A DNA stretch of 64,000 bases from Sycon ciliatum (Eukaryota; Porifera; Calcarea; Leucosolenida; Sycettidae), in contig NC_088649.1 of the NCBI RefSeq assembly GCF_964019385.1, positions 10,463,025 to 10,527,024 on the forward strand. Reading direction: 5' to 3'. This document shows positions 30,560-40,556 of the stretch, one piece after another. A model generated the notes under the pieces. It was not told the origin of the DNA and made no database searches. It saw only the letters and a program-made list of their open reading frames with translations. A program made the position numbers and the translations under genes. Position 1 is the first letter of the stretch. Each line of letters opens with the position of its first letter.

Positions 30560-33500
30560 GGGAGATTGAGAAAGAGAATACATGAGAGCGTGTAGTTCAG
30601 CAAGTTCATGTAGCAGGTTTACAAGCCTTGCTTCCATCCAGTTGGAGAGTTTCATGCGCTCAGCCGCAAGCAGGGAGAGCATTGGCCATGGTTGAGCGGG
30701 AACGACAAGGCAGGCACAATGGAAAGTCGTGTGACTGGCGTCGCTGGGCGGAGAGACGGGTGTTGGGGGTTTCATCTGCCAGCTGGAGAGGTTTGGGCAT
30801 AATTGCTTTCAAGTGGTTCATCGGTGGGAGGAAGCGGAGCTTGCACAGGAAGCTCAGGGCCGCCACCCTGCGCCTATGCTCCAGGCTTGGTACGGAGACA
30901 CCAGGGCCTATCAGCTTTAGTGCCTGCATTGTACTGCATCCAGGCGGGCCAGTGGTATCGAACAAAATCCCGAGGAGCTTTATCTTGCCCACTTCAGGCA
31001 CCCTGGTACCGTTGAACAGTACGTGGGGAAGAGGTGTTGCCGGACGGTGAAAATCAATCGTGAGCGTAAAGGGACTTGGTCGGTTCAAAAGTTATTTTCC
31101 ACTCAGTACCCTTTCGGGCGATAGGGTCCACGGCAAGCTGAAGCTGGGTCGCACTATCTGGGATGTCGCACGAAGCCGCAATGCATTGGTAGACTGTGGT
31201 GTCATCTGCGTATAGAGCCAGCGAGGTGCTATCCGGTATTTCTTCCTCACAGTCGTTTACGTAAACCAGAAACAGGGTTGGACCCAGGATACTGCCTTGG
31301 GGACCCCAGCAAGCACAGGGTATTCTGATGACTGCATGTTGTCCTTCGACTACAGCACGTAGTTGCCGACAGCAGAGGTAGTTTGAGGGCCAGCGAATGA
31401 GCGGATCACTGATGCCGCATGCCTCTGGTTTATGGAGTACACCTCGATGTGAAACCTTGTCAAACGCCTCGGCGATGTCGATGGCCAGTACATGTAACTC
31501 CTTATTCCTTGGACTTTTGCTGACTTGGCTCCTAGACTAATGTACCATTCCACCGCTCGCTGCAGTGGATGACCAGTCGTTGTGCAGCTTGGTTAATAGA
31601 ATAATTCTGATCATATGTACCGAGTCCCTTCCGGAAGCCATATTGTCGAGAGGAGATTATACTGTGCTTAGAGAAGAAGTTTATGATACAGTGGTTGCAG
31701 ATTGTTTCCATTGTCTTGGAATAAATGCATGGGAGAGACACCGGACGACAGTTGCGCAGATCTAATCTAGCTTTCTTCTTGTGAATCGGAACAACCCCGG
31801 CGACCTTCCACAGCCTCCGGTGCACATCCTGCCGAAAGCACAAGGAGAACAGCTGGGCAACAGGCAAGCAGAGCTCATTAGCACAATTCTTCAGCACCCT
31901 GTGGCTTTTATGGGATTCAGTCTTCTGAGCTCTCTTTTGACAGTATCCGTTCGAAAGTCGACGGCAGTAAGCCAAGACTCAGTGTGAGGTGTTACAGGTG
32001 GCAGATCGTCTGATGGCAGATCGTTTGTAACGTCGTCTGCTCCGAGGCTGCACTTTGACGAAAAGAACGTGCCAAAGCACTCTGCTTACTGGGACTTGGC
32101 CGTAACCCGGACGCCGTTAGTGTCAACAAGAGTTGGTATGGTTGTGCTGCGCCCACTACCACCTGCTTGCTTCAGCGTGGACCACCACTCTCGATCAGAC
32201 ATGCTCCCACGTGAAAGTTTGTCCCTCAGCGTGGCAAGGCGTATTGCCTGCACCTGGCGAAGAGAGTGAGTGCAACGCCTGTTTGCCTGAAGGGCCCCAA
32301 TCGTAGCTGTGGCCAAGGAGTCGTGCGGGAGCGGTTCCAAGCTTCCTGTTTTGCCTTCACCTGGGCTTAACATTCAGGTGTCCACCAAATTGGCCAGACA
32401 GGCGGGTTACAAGTTCACGAGGTGGTATGAATTGCTTCATGCCTTGTGTAGTGATCTCAGTGACATTATGACATGATTTGTTGGGACGTTTACTGATGGC
32501 TGTGGTCTAGTCAGATTGAGGATAAAAATGAGAAAGTCGAGGTCAGTCCGCTAGGTTGTAGCGCCAGACCACTCGTTTGGTGGGAGGTTCCTCCGACGCT
32601 TGTGGGGGAAATTCAGCTATCAGAGTTACATCCGAGGCGGCAAGGGAGGGTTTGCAACGGACTGTTACGTCAGAAAGATAGTTAGACATAATCAGATCCA
32701 GTATATTGTCCCCTTGCGTCTTCATCATAACATGTTGTTCCAGGCCGTGGCTAACACACATCTCCTCAGTGCATTCCCCTGCAGGAGTAGTTTTGTTGCT
32801 TCCTAACCACAAGCCGTTGTGCACATTGAAGTCGCCAGCAAGGATAACAGGGCTGGCACTTGCTCCGATTTTTCTGAAATCGTCCGATTTTTGATCGCCT
32901 GTCGGACAAACTGGCCGATTTTGTTCCCAAAGAGGGACAACCGATTATTTTATTTTGGGGACTTTTAGTCCAGTTGGCCATTCAGCGCTTCCAGGTCGCG
33001 TTTGGCCAGTCATTGTACATGTACATGTACATGTAGCTGTAAAATGCACGAGTTCTTGCATGTGTGTGGACAGTTAAAAATGTGTTCACGGGCCCCAACA
33101 GCAAGCCATTTTCCTAGAAAAACTTCACCGGGGGACACCTCCCGACCCGAGTCAAATGTTTCTCCCTCCAAGTGTGGAAAGCCCTGGGATAATCTTCGAC
33201 CCATGCTGCCTAACTCTGTCAAGAGTTGCATCAAGGTGCTCGAAGAGTTTGGTGTCAGTGCCCAGACAGGAGCCTGGCCTGTAGGCAGCGCCAATGACAG
33301 TGTTCGTATGGGGGCCATGTAAACAGATACCCAGATATTTTCGTGAACACCACCGTTGATGTCATGGAGGTGTTGAAAGTCAATGCCATCCCTAATCCAG
33401 ATTGCAACTCCTGCTCCATGAGCGGTGCGGTCTCGACAATTGGGAGGGGCAAATCCAGGTAGTGAGACTTCCACCTGGGTAACTGTGTCTGCAGTGAGCT

Positions 33501-33600
33501 TGGTCTCTGTTAAGATAATAACTTCAAGCTTCGAGATCTTCGCTGCGTGCTGAAGCTAACCAAGTTTGGACAGCAGTCCAAATGCATTGGTCATGTAAAG
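30560..33600 (-). mobile_element. CR1/Jockey-type LINE, antisense copy e (longest)
   Basis: This is the only antisense copy of the family with most of the endonuclease. From about 33600 downward: a TNAFGLLSKLG-type start, ILTETKL, FAPPNCRDRTAHGAGVAIWI, a gap, LGSNKTTPAGECTEE, HGLEQHVMMKTQGDNILDLI (SDH box reads ASDV), then linker WWSTLKQAGGSGRSTTI and RT with VVPIHKKKARLDL and an intact YADD box near 31205. The thumb deletion seen in copy b is present. CATG microsatellite-like DNA (33018-33032) and short foreign DNA interrupt the endonuclease. ORF1 sequence continues upstream at 33768. Confidence 0.75.
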
Positions 33601-33767
33601 ACAAAGTCAGGGAATGGAAGGGCGGGGAACAAAACCTGCTGCAGAGGGGTTAAGTCGGGGAGAAGGCATATTGATAATAGATAGATAGGCTAATGTCAAC
33701 ACTAGAGAGAAAGATGACTAGTACTCACGCTCGGGGAATGCAAACGAGTTGGCTTCTGTTTCCTGGG

Positions 33768-34385
33768 TCATCTATTCTTGACAAGAGTGAATCTGATGTG
33801 GTGTTCTGGTGATATCGATTCCCGCTGGCCCTTGAACGACTTCAGTGCATCAGATAGTACTTTGTCGTCTCTTTCGGCTGCAGTGTAGTGATCCTGGTCT
33901 TCTGCATCCGCTTCCGAGCCGCTCGAACCAGTGGATGCAGCTGCTAGATGATATATATTTCTCATTTCGTGTGGGCGCATTTCGTCATGCTGCTCAGGTA
34001 TGAGCCCTCCGTCAGAGGTGATTGCAATGTCAGGGTCTTCCTCGTCTTTGTGTCCTACAGACAGACTTGGGCCGGTGTTGGCGTTTGTTTCGACCTCTAC
34101 TACCGGTACTTGTGGGCAGCTTTGCTCCAGTGCTGGTGGGGTTGTTGGAGGTGTTGCTGGCTTCTGCTGGTGGTGGAGGTCAGGTCCAAGGGTGACTGGG
34201 GCCTGCTGGGAGCCCATAGTGGGGTCGGCATGTGTGCTCCCACCTACCAGCAAGCTGGCGTAGGCGTTGGATTTTGCCCCCGTGTCCTTGGCATGGCAGT
34301 TGACAGTAATATGCTGAAAGCCAAACTGGCTCGGAGATAGTAAGCTATTGACCTCTACAAACGAGTAGACCTGACGACTAATCAT
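33768..34385 (-). pseudogene. LINE ORF1 C-terminal part fused to RT scrap of another LINE
   Basis: A 205-codon open frame. Its first 25 or so residues (MISRQVYSFVEVNSLLSPSQ then FGFQ) are the RT fingers motif of another LINE family. The rest is the P/S/E/D-rich ORF1 tail (TPPTTPPALEQSCPQVPVVE, SGSEADAEDQDHYTAAERD). The switch lies near 34310-34330. Copy 1 (8958-9580) has the same junction but the frame is interrupted. The open frame is probably accidental. Confidence 0.5.
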
Positions 34386-34800
34386 TGATTCAAAGAGTTT
34401 AGCGACTCCATCAAGGAGGAAAATGGGTCGGTAACTCAGCGGTCAGAGGCATCTCCCCTACCCTTGTACAGGGGAATGACTACCGCTGACTTCCACTCAA
34501 GAGGCTGCGTACTGCTTAAAATGCAACGGTTGAAGAGTTCGGTCAGGGATAGGGCTAATACTTCAGCTAGTTCCAGGAGGGTACGGTTGGGCAGCACGAC
34601 TGCTGGGAGCATCGCACGGAGAGGCGAACTAATGCATTGAATATGGATGCAGTTGACGGGGAGGCGAATTAATGCATTGAACATGGATGCAGTTGACAAA
34701 GGCTTGATCTGGAATAGGTCCTCCGTAGGTGGAAGACAGGGAGTGGGCAATGCAGTGAATGATGATGACTTAGACTGAGGTTCTGTACTGTAAGCCGAAA
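34386..34800 (-). pseudogene. RT fragment of second LINE family (antisense)
   Basis: Counterpart of 9581-9960, slightly longer: PTEDLFQIKPLSTASMFNAL, LRAMLPAVVLPNRTLLELAE, TELFNRCILSSTQPLEWKSA and VVIPLYKGRGDASD. It carries the same 29-bp tandem duplication (about 34630-34697). Confidence 0.55.
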
Positions 34801-35421
34801 AAAGGTCGGCTAGAGGATTGGCTTTATCCGTTTGTGTGTGTGTGTGTGTGTGTGAGGGTGGGGGGGTGGGGCGTGTATGTATATATGTAGGACTCAGTGA
34901 GCAGTCACGTCTCGAAGACCGATCACGATCCACGTGACCAATCAAACAGTCACAAATCCCTGAAGAGCAGTCATAAAGTCACACACCAGTTTGAATCCCG
35001 ATGACCAGTCAGAAACAGCCGCGACTTTCTCCGTGAACGGTCACAGGACCCACGTCAAAATTTTACGACTCAACTGTAGGCATTCACGCGTTCAGCATAC
35101 TTTTTTCCTTCACAATCACAGGTTTCAGAAGTGAGCAAGAAATATTTCGATCAACTCTCGATCTCCGCGTAGTCTACTTGTAGCTTGAGTCTGGTGTGTG
35201 TGGGCTCCTCTCCAAAACGAAGGGTGGTCGAAAATCTCGCAGGCTTCAGATAGAATTCCTTTTGAGAGGACGTTCTGGCTAGTAGATTGTGCTATTCAGC
35301 ATATTTGAAGAACAAACTAAATTACTTCGTCGTTCAGAAAAGCTATTTCGGAATATTTTCATTCATGTAATTTTTGCAAGCCGATCTTGCTAGAACAGAG
35401 ACTGACTTCAACTGATCCAGC

Positions 35422-35733
35422 ATGCAAGCAGCACTCGATTTGTATTTTTGGAGAGGATGGGTGACAAGATTACGGAGTCAGAAGTGGACATCGTCGACGA
35501 TGCAGAGACGAAAATATAATGAAGATGGAAATGAAAATATGTTCATCTCCAAGAAGGTACTGAGTACATCAAGCACCTTCGTGTGTGTAGCTCTGTCTTT
35601 CTTGTGGAAGACTCCACAGAAAAACAATGTCCATCTTGTTGAAACTGAAACTGCCTCTCAGTTGAAGTCGTTCAGGAAGACATCTATTCAAGACATCATT
35701 GATCCATTCTCAAGAACCATCGTAAGAAATTAA
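35422..35733 (+). CDS. Hypothetical ORF, 103 codons
   Basis: Starts MQAALDLYFWRGWVTRLRSQ and ends FSRTIVRN. It contains a stretch LSTSSTFVCVALSFLW that is mildly hydrophobic. No family is recognised; isolated, and possibly chance. Confidence 0.12.
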   Translation: MQAALDLYFWRGWVTRLRSQKWTSSTMQRRKYNEDGNENMFISKKVLSTSSTFVCVALSFLWKTPQKNNVHLVETETASQLKSFRKTSIQDIIDPFSRTIVRN

Positions 35734-36454
35734 ATCAAGTCATGTTTATCGATAAGAATGGCGAACTAGACCAGAGAAGTGTGAGTGTCTTGTTTTGACT
35801 GCAGGAAACTGTATTTCAATGTTGTGGCTCAACGTAGTGCTAACGCAGTTTACTGCTTCGAGCACATCTTCATTCCTACTCCCAACATAACTCTGTAAAA
35901 TTTATTGATGTAACATTATGGTACATGGTCTTTCTCGTTGTGCTGCTATAACGTGTATAAGTACATGCATACGAGTACTGTCAACCGTTTACTGTCTCCT
36001 TGTCAGTGTTTTTGGGCGATCCTCCACACCTTCATTTGTCTTCTAATTATTAATTTTATAGAAATATTCACTCACTTTAACGTCTTTTGTTTGCTGGTGC
36101 GAATGTAGCCTGCGATGCCTGCTTGTTAGTGAGAGTGCACCAGACATGTATCGATTTGTATGTCTGACGAGATGTTCTTGAACTGGCATGCTGCTTTGAC
36201 AAGAGCTTTGCTTAAATAAGGTTTAGAATTGGGTGCTCAATGGCCTGGAGGAATTAATCATGTTTGCGATCAGTATCACCAAGAGTACGGTTCTTCCGTC
36301 TACGCATCTCTTCTTGGCTTGTGGATTGGTTGAAAAGAGATAAAATAAGAATACAGAAATACTTGTGTCCAAGTGTCGTCATGAAAACAAGTTCTACCTC
36401 CGTAACTTTGTCCGCAAGGTCACGTGAATCTAGGTGGTAGTCCCGCTGCCTATT

Positions 36455-36667
36455 TGTGTGTGTTGTGTGTGTGTGTGTGAGTGTGTGTATGTGTGAGTAA
36501 GTGTGCGCGCACATGTGTGAGTGTGTGCGTGTGTGTGCATGCGTGAGAAAGAGTGTGTGTGTGTGTGTGAGAGAGAGATAGAATGTGTGTGTGAGAAAGA
36601 GATTTAGAGAATGTGTGTATGTGTGTGTTTGTGTGTGCGTGCGTGGATGTGTGTGTGTGTGTGTGGA

Positions 36668-36715
<48 letters not shown>

Positions 36716-36885
36716 GTAGAGAATGAATGTGTGTGTGTGAGAGAGAGAGATTTAGAGAATGAGTGAGTGTGTGTGTGTGTGCGTGTGCACGTGTACGCGC
36801 GCATGAGTGTGAGTGTATGTGTATGTGAGAAAAGGGAGAGAGTGTGGGTGTATGTGTGTGGGTGTAATGGTGTGGGCATGTGTGG
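36455..36885. repeat. TG/TGAG microsatellite tract, about 430 bp
   Basis: Long alternating TG runs broken by GAGAGA and ATTTAGAGAATG spacers; the phrase GAGATTTAGAGAATG recurs at 36599 and 36747, so the tract holds a degenerate higher-order repeat of about 150 bp. Confidence 0.85.
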
Positions 36886-37614
36886 ATTTGGCATTTAAGT
36901 CCCCAGCTCTATTTTTATGTCATTCACCCTGGAACTGCTGCTGCATAGCCCCAAGTCTGAAGACTAGGCAACTTCACGCCTGCACCTGACTCTTGCGCTA
37001 TGATACGCGTCGCCTATGATACCCCTCAGAATTTCCCACCTTGCTCCCCCTTATGTTCAGGCTGCCCGTTTAGGAGCCATTAGTTGCCTGACGATCGTAG
37101 TAATACGTGAAACTCAGAGTTGTGACAAAGCCTCCAATCTCTCTTGTAATACAGAAATACCTATATTCTGCCTGTGACTACTCACAGAGAAAGAGTGGTC
37201 ACAACTGTACATTCCGCGTGTAACTGTTCGAATGGAATTATAGTGGTCACAACTGTATTCTGTGACCGCTCAGCTCATAGGGAATTATAGTTTCCACAAC
37301 AAATCCTGCAGTACGAAGCACTCTGCGAGCAGTCACGAACTGTGTACTTTACACATGTACGTTGTAAGCTTGTGTGCAGTGCTTTGTGAGTACGATGCTG
37401 AGGCATGTAGCACGGCGGTGTGATACTTGCTCATGCAATAAAGTTTTTTTGCATGTTGAAGAGTACGGTTGGACTTTTTCGAGCTCCGTAGTTTGTCGTG
37501 CGATTTCTCAGCCCAGCTGGCACCAGGCCGGTTTGGTGGTAGTTACAGGGTATAAGAGAAGAGTGGTGAGTAGTAGATAGTCTAGGTAGTACTAGTAGGT
37601 AGACACAGGTAGCT

Positions 37615-38979
37615 ATGCCGGCCAGAACTGCCACTCGCAGCCTGCTGGAATCGGAAATAAAACTTTTGAGCTCCATCCCTGAAATCGAATCGTCCGTCTT
37701 TGAAAGTGTCAAGACGCTGTCAGCGCTCGAGTCGGAATCTGCAAACCGGGAGGTCGGTCTCAAAAACCGGATTGATGAACTGGTCATGCAGATAACAGGA
37801 CTGAAAGAGGAGGTTGTCGCCATGAAGGAGTCCGCCATTGCAACGGCAAGTGTTACCTTTTCTCCAGCTGAACAACAGCCCCAGAGTACGACGAGGCGGA
37901 AGGTAGTTGTATGTGCCGTGTACCGACCCGGGTCGTGCCCTGGACAAGATGTCTCTCTGCTTGAGTATCTTGACTCAGTCATGGATCAAGCTCGATCCCT
38001 CGGGAACAGCGTTGTGATAGCTGGTGATTTAAATGTTCATAATGAAAGCTGGCTATGCAGCACGAAGACTACACCAGATGGTGAATACATGGAAGAACAC
38101 TCTGCGTTCCACGGGCTCCACCAGCACGTTACTCAACCGACACGTGGTGAGAACACCCTGGATCTCATACTCAGCGACTTCTCGGAGACCTCAGTGGTGG
38201 TAAATGTACTAGACCCCATTGGAGCATTAGACCATGCCACCGTTGTGGCCACTTTTCATGCCACCCCACTCCGCGAACCACCGACTAAACGGCGTGTTTG
38301 GAGGTATGCTCAGGCAGACTGGGGCCGGCTTCGGCACTTCTACTCAACAGCAAACTGGGATATATCAGAAGATCCCGAAGCGTCCTGCAGATCAGTACCC
38401 GCTGTTGTCATGGAAGGTATGAATTGCTTCATCCCACACAAAGAACTTTCGACGAAACCAACAGATCCATCCTGGTGGACGCCGGAATGCTCAGCCGCTA
38501 CCCAGGTAAAGAAGAATGCATGGAACCTTCTGAGGAGACACCCCACCTGCCACCAGCAACTCATTGACTACAATGCCAAAGTCCGAGCCTCTGCCAATTG
38601 CCTGCGTCTCGCAAAGCAGGCAGAATCTGCCCGCATCCGAGATCGGCTCAAACATGGATCACTGCGAAACAAGCAATGGTGGTCACTCCTGAAGCAAGCT
38701 GCAGGCTCTGGCCGCAGCTCATCTATCCCTGTCCTACGCAATGCCCAGGGCAGAGAATATGTCACCAACCAGGAAAAGGCTACTTGCTTTGGAGAATTCT
38801 TTGCGAGCAAATGCAGTGTGGGTGATCAAGATCTACAGCACTCCGACCTTCCTGACCTTCCTCCTAGGTGTACATCTGCCCTGATAACTGATTTCGGGAA
38901 GCGACAGTCCAGCGCCAGCTCCGCCAGCTGGATCCGACCAAGGCTACCGGACCCGATGGCATCCCTGCCAGAGTTCTGA
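37615..38979 (+). CDS. Chimeric ORF: LINE ORF1 N terminus fused to endonuclease C half
   Basis: An uninterrupted 454-codon frame. Residues 1-98 are ORF1 (MPARTATRSLLESEIK and the coiled-coil run). Residue about 99 onward is endonuclease starting at VVVCAVYRPGSCPGQD, with VIAGDLNVHNESW, PTRGENTLDLILSD and GALDHATVV (SDH changed to LDH), then the linker with WWTPECSAATQVKK and WWSLLKQAAGSGRSS. It ends where a 4-bp deletion near 38890 breaks into the RT frame. The fusion is in frame by deletion. With half an endonuclease and no RT in frame it cannot be a working retrotransposase, but it could make a stable protein. Confidence 0.65.
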   Translation: MPARTATRSLLESEIKLLSSIPEIESSVFESVKTLSALESESANREVGLKNRIDELVMQITGLKEEVVAMKESAIATASVTFSPAEQQPQSTTRRKVVVCAVYRPGSCPGQDVSLLEYLDSVMDQARSLGNSVVIAGDLNVHNESWLCSTKTTPDGEYMEEHSAFHGLHQHVTQPTRGENTLDLILSDFSETSVVVNVLDPIGALDHATVVATFHATPLREPPTKRRVWRYAQADWGRLRHFYSTANWDISEDPEASCRSVPAVVMEGMNCFIPHKELSTKPTDPSWWTPECSAATQVKKNAWNLLRRHPTCHQQLIDYNAKVRASANCLRLAKQAESARIRDRLKHGSLRNKQWWSLLKQAAGSGRSSSIPVLRNAQGREYVTNQEKATCFGEFFASKCSVGDQDLQHSDLPDLPPRCTSALITDFGKRQSSASSASWIRPRLPDPMASLPEF

Positions 38980-40443
38980 AGCAGTGCTCAAAAGTTTTGG
39001 CTGCACCACTTGCCAAGCTGTTCTCACTCCGTTTCCGGTTCCATGTCCAGCCCTCTCTCTGGAAAGTAGCCCGTGTGGTCCCGATACACAAGAAGCAATC
39101 TCACTCTGCTGTTAAGAACTACCGACCTGTGTTCTTGTTATCTGTTGTCTCCAAAGTCATGGATAGGATTCTCAACACTGCCATAATCAATCATGTTGAG
39201 CATGAAAAGGCCTTGTCCATCCACCAGTACGGATTCCGGCAGGGGCTCAGCACATCTGACCTTCTCACGTCTCTCAACAACTCCTGGGTGTCCGAAGTCA
39301 ACCGTGGTGGCACAGTCCGCGTGCTGACTGTAGACATAGCAGGAGCATTCGACAAAGTTTCACACCGAGGTGTGCTCCACAAGGCTGCGTCATATGGCAT
39401 CACTGGTCGCCTCCTCAACTGGCTGTCTGACTACCTGTACGACAGGAAGTTGCAGGCAGTAGTCGGGGGAGCATCTTCAGAATCGTACAAGATCGATGCT
39501 GGGGTTCTTCAGGGGAGCATCTTTGGGCCCACACTGTTTTTGCTGTATGTGAATGACGCCTGCGACGTCCTACCGGAAGGGATCACTCCGGCTGCGTACG
39601 CAGATGACACCACGCTTTATGCCCACATCCCAACGCCACATGCTGTGGCAGAAGTGTGCCGCAACCTCCAAGCTAGTGTGGATGCACTTGCTGAATGGGG
39701 TGCTCAGTGGCGCGTCACTTTCGAGCCAACGAAATCACAGGCCATGACTGTGTCCCGCCACCGCAGACCCTGGGAGACACCACCCATCCAGTTCAACGGC
39801 ACAGCGGTCCCGGAATGCTCGCGGCTGAAGCTCCTTGGAGTGACGATTGATGCCCATCTATCATGCTCAGAGCATCTTCGAGGAACTGCAGTGCGTGCCA
39901 CACAGCGAATTGGTTTCTTACGGAAGGCGTGCCATAGCATACCGGGGGTTCATTCGGCCTCTAATGGAGTACTGCCCATTTGTATCGATTGGAGCTGCGG
40001 CTACCCATCTCTCACAGCTGGACCGAGTCCAGCATCGTGCCCTAACCCTGATTGTGACAGGGGCTGCAATGGACACTCTGTCCCTGCGGCACCGTGTGGC
40101 CGGCCTCACAACCCTGTAAAAGCTCCATTACATCACAAGCCCACCAACTCTTGCAGCGACACGCCCAGCCAGAGCCATCGCACCCGCCATCGCGCCTGCC
40201 ACACGTCGCCGCTCGGCAGCCAACCTTGCGCACGAGCTTCAACTCCAGACAGCCCTACCTGCCAGATCGTGCAATGCTGCGCTGCGCTCTTTCCCGGAGT
40301 GCCTCATCGAAGCCTGGAATGAACTGCCAGCCACTCTCCTCCGCGATGCACCGTCTGCCAAAGGGATGCAGCAGTTCAAGGTTCTGACCAACCGCTACCT
40401 GAAACGGTCTGGGTGGTCATTGGCCACGGACATCGCCCCCTAG
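38890..40443 (+). pseudogene. LINE RT, plus-strand copy 2
   Basis: After a 4-bp deletion the RT continues in another frame: VLKQCSKVLAAPLAKLFSLR, VVPIHKKQSHSAVKNYRPVF, YGFRQGLSTSDLLTSLNNSW, VDIAGAFDKVSHRGVLHKAA, GRLLNWLSDYLYDRKLQAVV, GSIFGPTLFLLYVNDA and AYADDTTLYAHI (near 39596-39625). This stretch is open from 38997 into about 39945. A deletion of about 15 bp at CHSIPGVHS then shifts the frame, and the C terminus (LDRVQHRALTLIVTGAAMDT, to GWSLATDIAP) is in other frames. TAG ends it at 40441-40443. Confidence 0.75.
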
Positions 40444-40556
40444 GCTACTGCCATTACGACCCTGTTCCTGTTCTTGGAGCACTCCCTTCTCATCAAACTC
40501 CCAATCCATAATATACTATGCCCTTATCTCTCTCTAACTCTCCTCCATTGTCACTC

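Larger units (their letters stand above)
34886..37361. other. Inserted or replaced segment of unknown nature, about 2.5 kb
   Basis: This stretch has no counterpart in the duplicate block; homology leaves at about 34885 and returns at 37362. Both edges are dense in a short motif around CAGTCAC or its complement (for example GAGCAGTCACG at 34890-34900 and 37328-37338, and five or more variants in 34900-35055 and 37170-37290). The middle holds a weak ORF (35422-35733), AT-rich DNA with no gene (35734-36450) and a long TG tract. Motif clusters at both edges would fit a non-autonomous DNA transposon, but the outermost copies are direct, not inverted, repeats. Confidence 0.35.
23596..40556. repeat. 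Segmental duplication, copy 2
   Basis: Counterpart of 1-14870. It keeps LINE sequence lost from copy 1 (32057-33567). It has 34886-37361 instead of 10058-10711 and lost about 945 bp between LINE ORF1 and endonuclease near 37903. It ends near 40556 in the LINE 3' UTR. Confidence 0.85.
37440..40556 (+). mobile_element. CR1/Jockey-type LINE, plus-strand copy 2, with internal deletion
   Basis: Counterpart of the element at 10962. About 945 bp between ORF1 and the middle of the endonuclease are missing, and the 3' UTR is cut at 40556, where an antisense LINE of another family begins. It keeps some codons that are stops in copy 1 (CGA near 37922, TGG near 38474, CAA near 38826), so each copy decayed separately after duplication. 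Confidence 0.8.

Noticed and set aside
36254-36514. ORF starting MCAHTYSHIHTLTHTHTT
   Set aside because: Half is microsatellite translation; the rest has no recognisable domain.
36604-36894. Minus-strand ORF of HTHTHT-type residues
   Set aside because: It is translation of the TG microsatellite and has no independent coding evidence.
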